Positions 23,988-36,059 of a stretch of 64,000 nt of DNA are shown here, one piece after another. Under the pieces are notes generated by a model. That model saw only the letters and a list, made by a program, of their open reading frames with translations, searched no databases and had not been told where the DNA came from. A program made the position numbers and the translations under genes. This DNA is from Liopterus haemorrhoidalis. Lineage: Eukaryota; Arthropoda; Insecta; Coleoptera; Dytiscidae. The DNA lies in assembly GCA_963971575.1 (NCBI GenBank), contig OZ020617.1, positions 18,127,403 through 18,191,402 of the forward strand. The letters are read 5' to 3'. Numbering within the stretch: position 1 is the stretch's first letter; every line of letters starts with the position of its first letter.

Positions 23988-25301
23988 CAGGATCTTCATT
24001 GACAGGCGTTTGAATTTAACGCGTTGTTTTAGCAATTTTCACATTACAAAATTTATACTCTAGCTGTACATGACGCATTTAATCATACACATAAGTACAT
24101 ATATTATTTGACATTGACAGCTGTCTAACATTGACAATTCGCAGTCTATTTATTATCAAAAAAGGCCTTTTTATTATCATTTTTATATATTATTTCATTG
24201 GTAAGTTATGTAAAATATCCAGTCCAACCTTGAGGAGGTACAGTAGCGCGAATGAAAGCATCTTGATGATGTTATTGTTTTTTACTCTCCACCATAAAAT
24301 AAAATATTTTAAATAAATAAAATTTTTAGTAAGTGAGTTTTGTTCTTTCAAAAGGGGAAAAACATTCCAGGTCACCTTGTATATTAATAAATTTTCATCA
24401 AGCTTTCATAAAATGTGCAGTAAAAAAGGCGCAATGTGTTCACTTACGGGGATGCTCAATAACAATGCTCCACCTCTTGCGTTTATTTTGATACGACTTG
24501 TGATGCAAACTAAGAATGTTTTAGAATGCTAAAGTTAAATGCAATGAATACGTGATCCGACACATATTACTGATGTGTTTCAGTTGAGACTGTATTCTTT
24601 AAGAGAGAACGTTTGCGAAATAATACTTAACTATAATCTATGTCAGATAAGAATAAAATAGGTGGCACTGCGAACCGAGAACGATTTATCACAGTGGTGA
24701 CACACATCAACTGACCGCCATTTTCAGGCATAGTTTAAAATACGCGGTATACGAATATATAGGGGAAGTATTTTAAGATCGCAGCGCTATTTCGGCATAC
24801 TTGGAACCTTCAAAATAGACATTCGTTACATATAAACAACGTGAATTTTAATGTTTACTGGTGGTTTTTGTAATTTTGCTACAATATTAATTCTTGTTTT
24901 TATGCAATTATATTTTTATGCAAACATTTTTTATAAAAAAAGCGCGATAGTATGTCTATTTATGTAGTTGCTAAAATCCCACCAGATGTCATATCGCTTA
25001 GCAATATTTCCCTATATTCCTTTGCAAAGCTTACCAGAAAAAGGCAGATATCTCACCGACCTATAAAAAATGTTGACTCATATGTCGCGACTATGATAAA
25101 TAATTCCATTGTAAGAATGATTTACATACTGCAAATGCAGTATTGTGGGATATTTAAAACTGATAAACGAACAAACGAGAAAAACGAAAAACTATGTATT
25201 CAAAATTCGTCATGTATAGCTAGAAACCCAACATTCTGAGATGAAAACTACCAACAGAACAACGCGTTAAATTCAAATGCCTATCATTAACAAACTCTCT
25301 G
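23988..25301. mobile_element. 1.3-kb non-autonomous element with ~45-bp TIRs
   Basis: The left end CAGGATCTTCATTGACAGGC, followed by GTTTGAATTTAACGCGTTGTT, is mirrored at 25255-25301 (AACAACGCGTTAAATTCAAA and onward). TA stands at both borders (23986-23987, 25302-25303). No transposase is recognisable. The left end lies 5 bp from the end of the mariner relic. Confidence 0.78.
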
Positions 25302-25303
25302 TA

Positions 25304-26278
25304 TATTAACTATATATTTAACATGCTTCCCTTGAATATTCTTTATAATATTAGCTGAGCCAACTCCAAGTTCTCCTTTAGTCATAGTTTATTAATGTTA
25401 CTTTAATAATAAGAAAGTGCTTTATATGATATTTATACGTGATAGAAATGACCTTAAAAATACGTAACTGCATGTAAATTAAGCTGCGCGCTAAACCAAT
25501 CAGGAGCTTGTTCAAACAGCTTCTATGTCCTTGCGCACTGCATTCTTTACTGAAATTAATTAAAATCCTACAAGTGTGACCGGAAAATATGAATACATGA
25601 ATATGAACTTCACAAAGTTGGCGAATCTGAACGAAACATATCGCAAATATATGAACATATTATTTGCACTAAAATACTTGTATGTTGAATATCTTGTAAT
25701 TTTCTATTAGTTAAAGCGGAATTTATGCAGTTTATGTCATAGTTTAATTAGTTTTAAGTAGTCAATTTTTGTATTATTTACATTACTATTAAGTTACTTA
25801 ACTTGTTACTACATTTGTTAAAATGCTTGATGTAAAAGGTTTTGTATTTCACGTTTGGTTCAGCTTGTGGCTGAATATGTTGTAAGTCGCACATGTGTAA
25901 GGCCTAACATTTGTTTGACTTGTTATATTTTAATTACCGTCATTGAGTAGTATCTTATATTGTATGTAGATGTTTATTATTTGAAACATTCTGGCAAAAT
26001 ATATAGCAATTAATATAAGAACACCAGAAGTGTATTAAAATGAATGTGAATTAGCATTTTTAAATTTAATCATTGCTGTAATTTTTTGATTTGCAAAGTT
26101 AGTCATTATTAATACATTTTAGTTTACATATATTTATATATGGTTCAAAGTTCAAATAAGTTTAGCTATGGATTTCGAAATTTGTTGTGTTCAATTCCTA
26201 CCGTTACCAAAGTAAATAATATCTTTTCCTACAACTACTATGGAATTATTTTATTTCGATAGTGTTAGTTGATAGGTC
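25304..26278. other. Intergenic AT-rich sequence, nothing recognised
   Basis: No frame, repeat end or RNA gene could be supported. Confidence 0.4.
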
Positions 26279-26560
26279 ACATCATCATTGGCGCTTCAGC
26301 TCGAGGGAAGCCTGGGCCTTCTGTTTCCAGGTTTCATGACCATGTTTTCAATCTATGTACATTCAGGAGTAATATGGTCAGTATTACGACCATTTTTTAG
26401 CGTCACAGAAAGGCAAACCTCAGGTTGCGAACGGCTTAGCAAGACCTGTAATTTGTATAAATAGTTTTACACAAATTATTGACATAACCAGGAATTGAAC
26501 TCACGTCCGTGCCCTTGTTTAGCAATAAAACAGCAGGTATAAGCGGTTTAACGCTTGCAG
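26279..26560 (-). mobile_element. tRNA-derived SINE
   Basis: On the minus strand the tRNA-like head contains GAGTTCAATTCC (box B, near 26500) after AGCGTTAAACCGCTTATACC (near 26555, box-A side). The tail ends with AGCTGAAGCGCCAATGATGA (26300-26281), a tail type common in arthropod SINEs. Box A is decayed. Confidence 0.6.
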
Positions 26561-28641
26561 GCACAGGCTTGTCAGTAATTAACTTAATTCCGCATGCTAA
26601 ATTCATTGTCAATACTGTGCGGGAGTGAAGAATGCGCAGGCGTATTGGTGTGAATTTATTCATTCCCGTAGAGGTTGCGCACTTAATGGTGCAGGCATTT
26701 GCATTTTCGTACAGTCTGTTGGTGCACGCTACTCTAAAACCCCCCATATACTATGAAACATGCATCGATTCACGGCATCATGAAACAGGTATCACTTGCT
26801 GTTGGACACACACTACTGATGCATGCCTCGATGCAAAACATTGAGTCGACGGTTAAACACAGCTTTGTTTAGTTTACAGCTCGACGTTTGTTTAACCTCT
26901 TAATGCGTAAACCCGAAATATTACGGGTATGCATTACTGGCAAATTTGTGCAAACCCGTAATATTACGGATTTTACAATATTAAACATAACTCTTTTGAT
27001 CACGCGCGTATTAACTCGGGAAAAAGAAATAAAAGCATAAAATCCATTATTTCATTTCATTTCATTTAATCATTATAATGACTTATATTTGATTGTTCAT
27101 TATTAATTTATAATTTATTGTTCTTTTATCTTCGGTGATACTCAAAATTTTAAAAGGTGTTTTATCACATTTTTTCGCCGAACATAGATTTAAGATCAAA
27201 CGACTTCACTCAAAAAAATTATATCAAAAGCCTTTATTGCGTTGAAAAAGTAATTAATTTTTTATTAATTATATATTTTTATTATTATAATATTGTAAAA
27301 GTTTTTTAATAAAACTTACAGTGGCTCAATAAAGTATTTGCACACATTAAATTTTCCACTAAACGATATAAAATAGTTGAACCAGATTAACTTATGCTTT
27401 ATGATATATCATACACAAACAGTGGCGGTTTCTTAATAGGGCGCCCCCCCCCCCTTGGAAAGATTGCATTATAATAATTATTAACTGCTCTATAAAAATG
27501 TACCCGTCATTTTTCCCATTTATCTGTATTATACATGTACTATGTAGAATGAGAATGTATATGTGTATGTACGTTATAGTCGTTATACGTAAGTAAGTTC
27601 GCACTGGCCGCAAGCAAGTGTGCGGCCATGGTTGCTACAGCAACGTGACTTATCATGACGTCAGCATCGACTGAAGTTCCTTCACTAAGCAGGAAGATGG
27701 GCCGCACGAAGTTGGCGCCTACAGTCCGTTTGTGCGATTCCGGTCGCTCTCGTAGTCATGTACTTACATTGACCAATATTTCCTTGCGTCTCCAAGAATT
27801 GTAAACAAATATTGATCCTACACATGTTAAAACATGCAGTCGGCATCAGTGAGGCGGCATCTAGGTTGTCCAACACTGTTGTGATGCCGATGCGTGCATC
27901 GACTCACGATATCGGTGATGCGGCATCATAGAGACCGCCGTACACACAATGACACTTGCATCGCGTCACTCGTGGTTGATTCGATGCTTACATCGCTGCC
28001 TCCATCATAGTGTATTTTATCATGAATTCATGATTTTATCTTTTCTATATTTGATTTTGAAAACCTAAATAAACATATTTGAACTAAATCATACTCAAAT
28101 TATTTAATTTAATCATCTCTACAATAAAAAGACACACTTATACTGTAAGTAATGGTAAACATAATACATTAGATCATTTTAAAAGTGTTAAGAATGTTGT
28201 CTTTTTAATGTAAACCATTATCCCATCTTCAAATCATACAAAATTTTAGAAATAATATTAATAATGAAAATAACCCTATATTTAAAGCTGTAGTGCAGAC
28301 CTGCTCAATATCTGTCTATAAATAAAACCTAGTTAAAAACTATCATAAAAAATTTTAAAAAATTGCCAGAATGTTAACTGTATTGTAAAATGAAAAGTAT
28401 GTATTATATGTCTGTGAACGCTTTTTGTTAGATATAGGATATATAAACATGTTACTATGAAAAAAACTTATATTAAATAAAATATACTAATCAAAAATTT
28501 ATTGCATTATTTTGATTTATAAAAAAATAACATAGTCACATTTTATTTGAAAATATTAATTTACTGCAGATCTAAATATACATTATAACAAGATAAATAT
28601 TAAATCTGTAACTAATTATAACTTATTAACTAAAAATTAAT
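26561..28641. other. Intergenic sequence and 3' flank of SYS1
   Basis: At 26885 TTAACCTCTTAATGCGTAAA resembles one end of a piggyBac-type element, and at 27321 CAGTGGCTCAATAAAGTATT resembles one end of a Tc1-type element; neither has a visible partner. 27840-28010 is GC-richer with many GATGC/GCATC words, also found around 26760-26830. TTTATT at 28498-28503 (AATAAA on the minus strand) could be the SYS1 polyadenylation signal, about 140 bp after its stop. Confidence 0.4.
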
Positions 28642-28882
28642 TTATAAATCCGTTTTTGGTCCTAAACTTAAAGGTATAGCTTGTAATTCAGTTCTTAAAC
28701 AGAGAAATTCAGCACACACACAAGTCAAAGTGACGCAAGCAATATTAAGACACCACCAGGAGAATGTCGTAGGGAACGAACCGTTGAAAAACCAACATAT
28801 TATTAAATGGATGAAATGCCACGTGCAACTGAAGTCTAAACACTGCTTTGTCCTTTCCACTATAAACCACAACACCAGGGAT
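28642..28882 (-). CDS. SYS1: SYS1 terminal exon (exon 3)
   Basis: The exon begins after the minus-strand acceptor TTTTCAG (28889-28883) and ends with a stop at 28642. Joined to the GG left by exon 2 it reads GSLVLWFIVERTKQCLDFSC, then HFIHLIICWFFNGSFPTTFS, WWCLNIACVTL and EFLCLRTELQAIPL. This covers membrane helices 2-4 of SYS1; KQCLDF, FPTTFSWW and CLRTEL-IPL are hallmark motifs of the family. Intron 2, which separates it from exon 2, is 9.0 kb and full of transposons. Confidence 0.95.
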
Positions 28883-28983
28883 CTGAAAACAAAATTAAAA
28901 CATTAAAATAAACTTGAATATCGAGTTCTTGACAACACTCTCGTCCATAAGTTTAATCGCACCTAGCCTAATAGTAGTTTTAT

Positions 28984-29490
28984 AAAATGTGTTCTACATT
29001 ATACAATTCTCGTCAAATTTTCATACTTATTTCTTTGACTAGAACTTGTACTAGAAATAAATCAGTGAAATCGTACAGTGTAGAACACTTTATGAAGTCA
29101 AGGTCAACTTTATTCAAAACTAGATTTCGACAAATTTTTGTTGAAAATATTTTCAAGTTGGAACTCTGTGCATGCGCAGTAGACATTTTTAACAACAGTA
29201 CAACATTAAAATTACGCTTGTAAATATTTTGTATTACCACGTGTTTAATCGTATTTTGTTGATCATTGGTTTGAATAGGCGAATATATAAATTGTGTTTT
29301 GTACGTAAATCAGTAATTTTACAAATCTAATAGCTAGGTTATAAACACTTGACAAGATATGAATTATACATTTATGTTGGTACTTTAAATGAACTGAAAC
29401 ACGTGTAAGAATTTCATTCTCTACAACTTCTAGTTCAAAGAAAAAAGTTTAGAAAATTGACGAATAAAATATAATGTAGAACACGCTTAA
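28984..29490. repeat. MITE family M3 (AAGCGTGTTCTACATTATA), copy 1
   Basis: The ends GTGTTCTACATTATA and TATAATGTAGAACACGCTTA are inverted repeats. The whole ~507 bp is the inverted counterpart of 56913-57456, with shared blocks such as AGTGAAATCGTACAGTGTAG. Confidence 0.85.
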
Positions 29491-29514
29491 GAAAAATAGA
29501 ATATCTTTGACTTA

Positions 29515-29641
29515 GGGCCGGTTTCTGAAAGCTTAGTTAACTATAACCAAAAGGTCAGAAAATGGTTACTTACGTGATTGTTATATTGTTACCGAGTTAA
29601 AACAAAAGATTAAACTCAGCTAAGCTTTCAGAAACCGGCCC
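29515..29641. repeat. 127-bp MITE with GGGCCGGTTTCTGAAAGC ends
   Basis: GGGCCGGTTTCTGAAAGCTT at the left is exactly mirrored at the right (AAGCTTTCAGAAACCGGCCC). Flanks are TTA and ATA, close to the TWA target of PIF/Harbinger elements. It starts 24 bp after the M3 MITE. Confidence 0.85.
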
Positions 29642-30187
29642 ATAGTGTTCCAATAAAATAAATTGATAATTTTAGGTCTGTTTAATAAAAATTAATTCAA
29701 AAAATTGATGTGAAGTGTGAACTTTCACATATTGCAGGGTTTCGCAGGTATATAATGCTGAGCATGCTGAGTGTGTAGGACAAATTTTGTTTTGTAGTAA
29801 TCACGGCAAAATGAACGATATTTTTAAAATAATTTATCGTCTGTTAATCTAAGAGCTTTGAAAACAAATTTTATGTTAAAATATTTTTTTGTTTATTTTA
29901 ATTCGAATACCTAATACCATTAATTATGTTTCTAAATATGTGCAGTATTTTTTTTTTTTTTTATACAGTAATGTTCATTAAGATTATGAAAATTGCGCCC
30001 ATGGCTTCCATTGGTTGTTTTAAGTCATATACTCCGCCCCTCTGGTTTTGTATACATGACACATAGAATGAAAATATAATTCCAACAATTCCAACTGGTT
30101 ATTAAATTAACGCTCTTAAAAATTAAATGCAACATTTGCCTAAATTTAACTAGAATTTTGACAAAATAATTTAAACAATATAAAAAT

Positions 30188-30262
30188 GTCTCCTCTGCCC
30201 GGAAGCGAACCCTAGTTTGCTGCGTACCAAGCGGGCAAGCTAACCATTAGACCAGGATACGC
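30188..30262 (-). other. tRNA-like segment within repeat R1
   Basis: On the minus strand: GGCGTATCCTGGTCTAATGG (box-A-like TGGTCTAATGG), then GGTTCGCTTCC (box B). The cloverleaf is imperfect, and the location inside a dispersed repeat argues for a SINE head rather than a tRNA gene. Confidence 0.55.
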
Positions 30263-30295
30263 CTTCTATGTCGGGTTGCAACGTAAGAGTTTTCT

Positions 30296-30367
30296 CTAAC
30301 TCAAGTTAAAATCATTTGTTTTTGTATGTTGCAACATACAAAAACAAATGATTTTAACTTGAGTTAG
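30296..30367. repeat. Perfect 72-bp palindrome
   Basis: The left arm 30296-30331 (starting CTAACTCAAGTTAAAATCAT) is the exact reverse complement of 30332-30367, with no spacer. Weaker complementarity continues outward (GTTGCAACGTAAGAG against CTTACTTTAGCAAC). Confidence 0.95.
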
Positions 30368-30834
30368 GGCTAATTCTTACTTTAGCAACTGGCCATTAGA
30401 ATTTTTTCAGATTTTTAGTTTAAGCCATTTGGGCTACAGGGTGTGGGACAAAAAAAATTTCGATCAATTTTGGCAAAAATCGCATCAAAATAATTTATTT
30501 TGCAAAAATAAAATTTTGATCGTTAATCCACGTACTAAGGGCTTTCATTTTATACCCTAACCAGAATTTTAAAAAAATATTTTTTTTTTTCGATGAGCAT
30601 GTTTTTTAGTTATTTTTTAGTTTTAGTATTTTTTCCTATGTGCGGGCCAAAGAGTTGTATAAGCATGCCAAATTTTAACTCTCTAGGTTTAGCCGTGTAG
30701 CTACAATTTTTACCGAAAAGACAGACAGACGACAAAATGACGGTATAAGGGTTTTTTGGTCATACCTACAAAAGCCTAAAAATTACAATTATCTTAAAAA
30801 TTACACATAAAATTAAATAATAATATTCAAATTG

Positions 30835-31570
30835 AATTTTCGTCAAAATGACCACCCCTGGCTTTCATAATAGCCTGACAAATACGGGGCATGCGATCAA
30901 TTAATCTGTTTAAATATTGGCCATCAATGTTGTTCCAAATATTTTTGCGTGATGTCCAAAGGTCATTTTTACCCCTTGGAAGTTTTTTCGCGCCTCCCTG
31001 TTTATATGATCCCATAGTAATTCTATAGGGCTACAGTCCGTACTTTGTGGTGGCCAAGTCATTAACTTTAATGCGTCCTTCCTCAGATTTTATATTTAGG
31101 TACTCTTTAACCACTTTGGCAGTGTGTTTGGGATCATTGTCTTGCTGGAACACGAACCCTTCACTAATCAGTTCTACTCCGCAGTTCAAAACATTCTCGT
31201 CTAAAGATTTACGCAAATACACCTCTCGTCATTTTTCTTTCAACTTGACCACCACCAAAATATATGGTATGGGGTTGATACCATTATATTACCACCTCCA
31301 TGTTTTACAGTTTGGGAAATACACTGTTCCAGCATCCTTTCCCCTGGCCAACGACGAACAAATGATCGGCGTTTATTCCCAAAAATTTCAAATTTTGATT
31401 CGTCCGACCAAAGGACTCTACTCCATTTTTCTACCGTCCAATTTTTATGCTCTTAGGCCCAGGCTAACCTTTTTTGTTTATGGACGGTCCTAAGACGTGA
31501 TTTTTTAACCGCAACACGACCTCTGAGGTCTACTTCAAGTAGACGTCTTTTTATTTTGGTAGTATTTATT
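30835..31570 (-). pseudogene. Tc1-like transposase relic
   Basis: Minus-strand reading: RRLLEVDLRGRVAVKKSRL, KWSRVLWSDESKFEIFGNKR (first catalytic D in WSDES), RRWPGERMLEQC, FVFQQDNDPKHTAKVVKEYL (second D) and further broken pieces to the C-terminus. Several stops and frameshifts are present. Its N-terminal side is cut by the Tc1 element at 31619. Confidence 0.85.
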
Positions 31571-31618
31571 TTTGTAAGGTGCGATTAAACTTATTACAAC
31601 AATTAGGACGGTAGTGTA

Positions 31619-33197
31619 CAGTCATGTACGTAAAAATAGCAGTACCAGAAAAATATTAGAATAAATACAAAAAAAGTTGGTTTCAGTAATAACAAAGCCA
31701 AAATTTTACTGATATATTATATTTTAAGAATAACTTCATTATTTTGATGAAAAAGAAAGTATTTTTATCGATTCATTAAAAAGTACACTTCATAAAATAA
31801 ATAAAACTCATTTTAATAATAAATTTTATATATTATTTCTGTAATATTTGGTTCCATGCCTTTTTTTTCGTATATCTACACATCTTCGCGGCTTAGAATC
31901 AATCAGCTGCCATTTCTCCTAGGGAATAGATTTCCAAGCTGTTTCAATTTCTCTCCACAATTCTTCTTTGTTAGCAAGTTTTGAAGAAGATATTTTAATT
32001 TTTACATCAGCCCACAAGTTCACTATCGGGATTAAATCCGGAGATTGAGCTAGCCAACCCATAACAGTAACTCTATTTATATTAAACCAATTTTTTGCTT
32101 TGCGGGAGGTTTGGTCTAGGTCATTGTATTGCATAAATATCAATTTTAAAGGCATTTCGCCCTCTGCAAAGGGAAACATGACATACTGCAAGATACTGAC
32201 ATAAAAATTCGCGTTCATTATATCTTTAATCCAGAAAATAGGGCCCACTCCGTTCCAAGAAAAATATCCCCATGCCATGACACTATAGCCGCCGTGTTTT
32301 ATTGTCTTTGTATACTTAGAATTGTACTTCGTGCATGGAGGTCTGCGTACTTGCTTTTGGCAGATACCAGGATTAAATAAAACAATTTTTGTTTCATCAG
32401 ACCAAAGAATATTGCGTTATTTTGATTGTGGCCAAAGTTAGTGTTCTTTGGCATTGAATTCTATTTTCCTGTTGTCTCTTGTTTAACAGCAGAGTTTTTT
32501 TTTGGTCTTCTAGCTTTCAGATTTGTTTTTATAAGGCGTTTTCTTACAGTTGATGCAGAAATTGGTAGGTCTAATTCGTTTTTTTATTTGTGTAGAAGTA
32601 TAAAAGGGTTTAACTTTGCACACTTTACAATTTTTCTATCTGTTGTCGGCGAAGTTTTAGATGTCCGACCCCGATTTTCAGGTTCTAGGGTCCACTTTTT
32701 GGCATTAGATACCATTGTAGCGGAGTATCCTGGCACATTCTGAATAACTTTATAAGTTTTACCAGAATTGAACATTTGTAAAATGAACTAACGTTTCTCC
32801 TGTGTGGAATGTTTAGCCCTACCCATTTTTTTTTTTTTTTTAAATAATAAAGATATTTAATATTTTCCGTGATTTTAAATATAAATTCAACTTACTTTTC
32901 AATGTACACAAAAATTTATTCAAGATTAAAACTGTTTGGTTAGCTAGTTTAGTAAAACATGAGAAAACTTGTGGACACAGCTATTTTTACGAACACTAGA
33001 AAAATGATGTTTTTGGTTTGTTTAAGGGACAACTTACATATTTATTTAAAAAATTCAATGCTGCCAGCTTAAATATATTATAGACGTATTATTTATACTA
33101 TAAATGTAATGCAACTACATAAATAAATTACTTTAAATAGAGTAAATACAATTTTACCATTTGCATTAAACCACTGCTATTTTTACGCACATGACTG
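31619..33197 (-). mobile_element. Full-length Tc1-like element with decayed transposase
   Basis: CAGTCATGTACGTAAAAATA at the left is mirrored by TATTTTTACGCACATGACTG at the right, with TA at both borders. It is 1579 bp, normal for Tc1-type elements. The TIR match is good although the gene is badly decayed. Confidence 0.88.
31916..32830 (-). pseudogene. Tc1-like transposase, decayed
   Basis: Recognisable pieces are KTYKVIQNVPGYSATMVSNA with RGRTSKTSPTTDRKIVKCAK (helix-turn-helix/GRPR region) and MAWGYFSWNGVGPIFWIKDI, KLIFMQYNDLDQ and VMGWLAQSPDLIPIVNLWAD. The third catalytic residue is lost (IVNLW where the family has IENLW). Confidence 0.8.
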
Positions 33198-33837
33198 TAT
33201 ATTATGCATGTCAGTTGGGGGATTCAAGTAATTTAACAACCAGTTCGCTGCACTAGTGACCGTGTAAAGTATACAATAAACAGTATACCAAAAAGTAGTT
33301 CATTATTTGGTATAGTTTAAAATATAAATAATCTGGCATTGTATCGTACTATAAACATGATAATTTTAAACACTTTAAATAAACTTTCGATTATTCCAAC
33401 ATTTAGATTTTATGAACACCCCTAGTTCTATTAAGTTCACATAACCCAGCACCTACTGTATATGCCTAATGAGTCACATTCTGAAAATGTTTTTAATAAT
33501 CCACCTACACATATATCGCAAACGTGAGGAATCGCTTTGCGATAGTCAGTTCGGATTCAGAAGTGGAACAAGGTAAGCACATTTTAGTATATAGGTTTTA
33601 AATACAGCGCTGCCGAAATGAATCATAGACGTGTTTGCATATTTCATATTATAAAATGGCATTCTACAGGGTACAACTCGTAGAGGTCCTTCAAAAAATC
33701 AAAAAAATATCATAAGATAAAATGTGTCAAGCCTGTATAAATAATTCAAAAATTCAGATTTAATAATTAAAAAAATAGTGGCAACAGCAATAATTTAACA
33801 GAAAATTTAAAGAGGAAGTTCTTAAGACGTAGAATAA
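33198..33837. other. SYS1 intron 2 sequence, nothing recognised
   Basis: No coding or repeat signal that I can support. Confidence 0.4.
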
Positions 33838-34275
33838 AGCTGCGTTCAGAGCTCTTTAATTTAGTAGACTGTTCACTGTACGTTGTAGACAAGTTTAGTA
33901 GATAGTTTTAACGTTCAAGGCAGCGTTTACAGCTATGGAAATAAGTATGGAAAATGTTTATTATCTATTATTGTTTTCCTAATTCTGCTGTCCTAGATTT
34001 TTACTAACTAAACCTGACCTAATTACCTAAATTGGTCATATTTACTGTTCGTCTTTGTAATTTTGGACGAGTTTGTTGTAATCGGCGCGATGTCATTTTA
34101 TTAGGTTGTGTAAAGGCATACAATATAAACGTTCTCTACGTTATAGACTGAGATAGCCAATGTGTTTATATGTCTGTCTCATTAAAACAACTCATTAACT
34201 ATAAAGTTTGGAAAACTGTCTACAATCAACAACGTATAACGCAATTAATTTAGAGCTCTGAACGGTTGCTCGCGT
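33838..34275. repeat. MITE with TIR GCGTTCAGAGCTCT
   Basis: GCGTTCAGAGCTCTTTAATT at 33843 pairs with AATTTAGAGCTCTGAACG ending near 34264; TACGTTGTAGACA inside is mirrored by TGTCTACAATCAACAACGTA. Borders are approximate. Confidence 0.6.
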
Positions 34276-35099
34276 TACCATATGACAAACTAGTTAGTTA
34301 CAATCAACAGTACATAAGGCATAGTCTATCATCGACTAATTAAGTAGATTTTTAATATTTTTTAGGTGCTAAAAAAATCCTTGCCCCGCACCTTTTAACC
34401 CAGAGGGTTTAATCTAAAAATCTGAAAAAATGAGTAATGCACAGTAATGTGAACCGGAATAGTACCATAAGAATTTATGATCTGATAATTATTTCGAAAG
34501 TTATCGAAGTTTTTGCAACAAAGTGCTTACAATATTTATCTGACTAACTGCAGCAGTGGATAGCTATAACCGTTATCAGATATATCCGCACAAGAATGCT
34601 CACGCGAAAAATGCCCACAGAAAAGTGCGCACAGTCATAAGTGCTCACACAGAATTAAGTTCGCATAGAAAATTCCCCACATCGAAAATAACGCAAAATG
34701 ATAAATGCTCACACGAAAATTGCTGAAAAATTACCCACTTTTATAAATCTTAACATGGCCAATGCTCACAAAAAATATTTTTGCTATAGTTATTAGATTT
34801 CACATTAGTTGAAAAGCAATAATGTACTGTGTTTTTAAAAGTAGAAATATGTAATATATTAATTTGAATATTTTATTATATAATTTATTTATTTATTTAT
34901 TATACCACAAAATTAAAAATTCTTTAAAAATTCTTTATTTATATTTTATATTATATTTTATTAAAATAGTATATATTATATTTTATTAAAATAGTACAGT
35001 AGAACCTCGATTACCCGGACTAGGTTGGAGATGAAAGTAGTCCGGATAACGAAAAATCCGGATAATCGAAAGAGAAATAGGGAAAAAAAATTACGTACA

Positions 35100-35632
35100 T
35101 TAACCCTCTCATGCGCCACGTACACGTACGTGAATACTTACAATTTTCAGTATTATTCTAATATCTATACTTGAAATGAGTATCTAAGTGAACACAGTCC
35201 ACGTTTGTGTACTTAAGTTTACCATAAATAATCATAGATGGCAATAGCTATAACGTATTTTAAAAAAAAAAATATTTGAAAAATGCTGCACGATGTAAAA
35301 GTTCGAGTTGTACGAAGCGAACGAGATATATTTGCATAAGATGCGAAATACCATATATCTGTGCCCTGAATGTTTTGAGTCATATCACACCTAAAATAAG
35401 TAAAACGTGTTATATTTCAGTAATTAGTTCCAATATAATTTGATTTTTTTAAAACCTTATGCACCTTATTGTCCACATATGTGGACAATTCTTTTTTTAT
35501 TAAAAAAAAAAGAATATTTCAATATACTTTTTTCAAAATTTATATTCTTTGCCTAATTTATACCAAATTTCTTATAATATATTTTTTTCATACAATAAAA
35601 CTAAAATCTAAAAAGTTGCGCATGAGAGTTAA
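35100..35632. mobile_element. piggyBac-like MITE with TTAA target site
   Basis: TTAA(CC)CTCTCATGCGC at the left and GCGCATGAGAGTTAA at the right are inverted, with TTAA at both borders (35100-35103, 35629-35632). It contains a perfect 22-bp palindrome, ATTGTCCACAT/ATGTGGACAAT, at 35468-35489. Confidence 0.82.
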
Positions 35633-35706
35633 GCATGAATCTTTTTTTATTGATATATATACGTTTAGTAAACTGTGTAATTTTTTCACTTTGTGTTTTT
35701 ATATCT

Positions 35707-35834
35707 GATATTGTGGAAGTGCCGACGCCAAATTTATTAAACCAATAATGTCCTGAGTCACCTCATTTCAATGCACTGATGGTATCTAATTTGTCTTTTA
35801 AAGATAGTACAATAGGTTTTCTTTTCGATGACAT
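35707..35834 (-). pseudogene. Pogo/Tigger-like transposase, N-terminal remnant
   Basis: From ATG at 35834 the minus strand reads MSSKRKPIVLSLKDKLDTIS, ALK-stop, then GDSGHYWFNKFGVGTSTIS. This is the Psq-type helix-turn-helix (CENP-B N-terminal) at the start of Tigger/pogo transposases. One in-frame stop is present and the rest is missing. Confidence 0.78.
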
Positions 35835-36059
35835 ATCGGTAATATTAAAAGAAAATATTTAAATTGCACATCCAGACACGTCATGACGTGAAAACCGGTA
35901 CACAGCGGCGTAACACAGCGAATTCGATTTAATATTAGATTACAAATATTAGAAGTTCAAAATAAATTAATTGTTTACTTCATTTAAATTACATCCAGTT
36001 ATTTTATTCCTTGATTTTGTTTATATTTAATCTAAATTACTCGAATGTACATAATATAA

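Larger units (their letters stand above)
29690..30790 (-). repeat. ~1.1-kb dispersed repeat (family R1), copy 1
   Basis: It shares the order and sequence of blocks with 36060-37070: AATTGATGTGAAGTGTGAA, a TGCAGTATTTTTTTTTT tract, ATTGCGCC..TGGCTTCCATTGG, a tRNA-like segment, TACAGGGTGTGGGACAAAAA, AAGAGTTGTATAAGCATGCC and CAGACAGACGACAAAATGAC. The (CAGA)n-rich end is typical of arthropod SINE/LINE-related repeats. Copy 1 has an extra palindromic insertion at 30296-30367. Confidence 0.75.
34997..35840 (-). mobile_element. Pogo/Tigger-like element, partial
   Basis: CAGTAGAACCTCGATTACCC at 34997 followed by GTCCGGATAACG is a typical pogo/Tigger end. The transposase N-terminus lies at 35834-35707 on the minus strand. 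The interior between is replaced by the piggyBac-type MITE. The other end was not found. Confidence 0.7.

Noticed and set aside
24952..25239. 95-codon plus-strand open frame inside the 1.3-kb TIR element
   Set aside because: Contains no transposase motif and is not repeated elsewhere in the window.
30188..30262. A functional tRNA gene
   Set aside because: Box A and box B are present, but the acceptor stem does not pair cleanly and the segment belongs to a dispersed repeat.
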